Shown here piece after piece: positions 62,842 to 64,000 of a stretch of DNA of 64,000 bases (positions are counted from its first letter, which is position 1; each line of letters begins with the position of its first letter). Position numbers and translations under genes: made by a program. The notes below the pieces were generated by a model that searched no databases, was not told the origin of the DNA, and worked only from the letters and a program-made list of their open reading frames with translations. The DNA comes from CAZXWN01 sp964644695 [NCBI: uncultured bacterium] (GTDB lineage Bacteria; UBP4; UBA4092): assembly GCA_964644695.1 (NCBI GenBank), contig CAZXWN010000001.1, positions 620,001-684,000 on the forward strand, written 5' to 3'.

Positions 62842-64000
62842 TCAGTCTTGAAGACTATTCATTTCGCTAACCACAGGATAGCAGCGTTCGCAAAGAGTGG
62901 GATGGTCTTCATGAACACCAATCTGTTCACTATAATTCCAGCACCGGGAACACTTCTCACCTTTGGCATATATTACACCAATGGTAAGACTGCCTAATTT
63001 TTCTTCAGTGCCCATCACTTCACTCATATTTATTTCTTCAGAAGAAGCCAGCAGTTCTCCGGGGAGTCGGTGAACAATTTCCACCTGAGACACAATAAAT
63101 AAAGAGGTCAGTTCAGACTCATACTTGGTCAGCAAGTCACTCAATTTACCATGTTCGACAGCCAGGATGACTCTTGAATCCAGTGAATGTCCAATGCTCT
63201 TTTCCTTACGAGCCGTTTCAAGAACTTTTGTGACTAATTCTCTTAGTTTAAAGAGAACATCCCACTGGGAAGCCAACTCGGCATTGATCCATTTTTCGTT
63301 TACAACAGGGAAATCGGCCAAATGAACACTTTCTTCGGCCTTATTAAGATATTCCCAAACTTCATCCGTCGTATATGGCATAACCGGAGCTAATATCTGG
63401 CATAACACTGTAGCCAATTCATACATAACGGTCTGCCCTGCTCTGCGCCCAATGGAATTCTTTCCATAGGTGTACAACCGATCCTTGAGAATATCAAGAT
63501 AAATGGAACTTAAATCCACAACAAAGAAGTTATAGATTTTTGCATAAACCCTGTGGAACTCGTAATTATCATAAGCCTTATTACATTCAGTAATTAAAAG
63601 CTGTAATCGATGTAGTATCCACCGATCGATTGGCAATAATTGGTTATAGTCAATGGATTCACGGACGGGGTCAAAATCATTCAAATTACCCAACAGGAAT
63701 CGGAATGTATTTCTAAATTTGAAATAGGAGTCCTTAATTGGCTCCATAATCTTGTCCGAGAGTGAAACATCCGTAGTAAAGTCAACAGATGAGAACCATA
63801 AACGTAAAACATCCGCACCTGTCTTGTTTATGATTTCATGGGGAGAAATAACATTCCCCAGTGATTTAGACATTTTCTTACCTTCAGCATCTAGAACCAG
63901 TCCATGAGTAGCGCACTGACGATAGGGAGATTGGTCTCTTAATGCAACAGAGGGTAATAGAGAAACCTGGAACCATCCACGATGCTGATCGCCACCTTCG
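62842..64000 (-). CDS. ileS: Isoleucyl-tRNA synthetase (C-terminal part)
   Basis: Charges tRNA-Ile. The frame stays open to the window edge, so the N-terminal part (Rossmann and editing domains) lies beyond base 64000. The first residues inside are EGGDQHRGWFQVSLLPSVAL, then VLDAEGKKMSKSLGNVISPH with the KMSKS loop. The anticodon-binding region follows (RWILHRLQLLITECNKAYDN), and a C-terminal zinc finger with CSRCWNY and CERCYP. The end matches the bacterial type; context ileS-lspA-lgt is classical. Confidence 0.95.
   Translation of the reverse strand, partial: EGGDQHRGWFQVSLLPSVALRDQSPYRQCATHGLVLDAEGKKMSKSLGNVISPHEIINKTGADVLRLWFSSVDFTTDVSLSDKIMEPIKDSYFKFRNTFRFLLGNLNDFDPVRESIDYNQLLPIDRWILHRLQLLITECNKAYDNYEFHRVYAKIYNFFVVDLSSIYLDILKDRLYTYGKNSIGRRAGQTVMYELATVLCQILAPVMPYTTDEVWEYLNKAEESVHLADFPVVNEKWINAELASQWDVLFKLRELVTKVLETARKEKSIGHSLDSRVILAVEHGKLSDLLTKYESELTSLFIVSQVEIVHRLPGELLASSEEINMSEVMGTEEKLGSLTIGVIYAKGEKCSRCWNYSEQIGVHEDHPTLCERCYPVVSEMNSLQD

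Noticed and set aside
1-64000. CRISPR array, insertion sequence, prophage or rRNA genes
   Set aside because: No spaced direct repeats, transposase, integrase, phage structural gene or rRNA signature was seen on either strand.

Overview
The window looks like a chromosome segment from a Gram-negative (diderm) bacterium, probably of an uncultured or sparsely sampled phylum. It is AT-rich and densely coded. Outer-membrane lipid A genes (lpxA, lpxI, lpxB), lipoprotein genes (lgt, lspA) and a pilT gene show the cell type. A chlamydia-style long GreA fusion and an EF-P with an Asn loop tip recall PVC-type bacteria, but I cannot place the phylum from sequence alone. There are three tRNA genes and no rRNA, CRISPR array, insertion sequence or prophage.

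Layout. 1-1434 (-): succinate dehydrogenase/fumarate reductase sdhC-sdhD-sdhA, cut by the window edge. 1610-5080 (-): pilT, an MGDG-synthase-type glycosyltransferase and nadA. 5161-6780 (+): a degenerate gamma-glutamyltransferase homologue and a DUF486 membrane protein. 6808-12010 (-): the greA fusion, tRNA-Ala, pheS fused to a MetG-type tRNA-binding domain, and folC. 12057-18010 (+): a lipid-linked sugar module (PAP2-GT39 fusion, GtrB-like GT2, flippase-like protein), an LD-carboxypeptidase and a DUF4380-like protein. 18183-18916 (-): a thermonuclease and tRNA-Leu. 19056-27707 (+): a continuous biosynthetic operon hisF-hisI-trpEGDCFBA-accD closed by a strong bidirectional terminator.

27833-28519 (-) is an orphan corrinoid protein, and 28601-29359 (+) an SDR lacking its catalytic Ser/Tyr. 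29341-32636 (-) is a sensor kinase followed by two GATE-domain membrane proteins. 32791-37769 (-) is a four-gene envelope redox cluster: DUF6599, Tat-exported DUF362, membrane polyferredoxin, and Tat-exported Fe-S aldo/keto reductase. 37845-42552 (+) is an exopolysaccharide set (two GT4, a WcaJ-type transferase) and sppA. 42700-43340 is a GC-rich, foreign-looking patch with a VOC protein and the 3' remnant of another gene. 43634-44206 (-) is efp.

44352-51632 (-) is an eight-gene cluster of mostly unknown genes around a MutL-type ASKHA ATPase, a DUF6754 membrane protein, a barrel/KOW protein and three further membrane proteins. No cobalamin mutase lies beside it. This is my best candidate for an undescribed system. 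51792-53195 (+) holds an Mrp-type Fe-S carrier and a MIP18 protein. 53224-57104 (-) is tRNA-Val, lpxA, lpxI, a Gfo/Idh dehydrogenase and lpxB. 57265-64000 (-) holds an MrfA-like helicase, an Asp/Glu racemase, a DmpA-type P1 peptidase, lgt, lspA and the 3' part of ileS.
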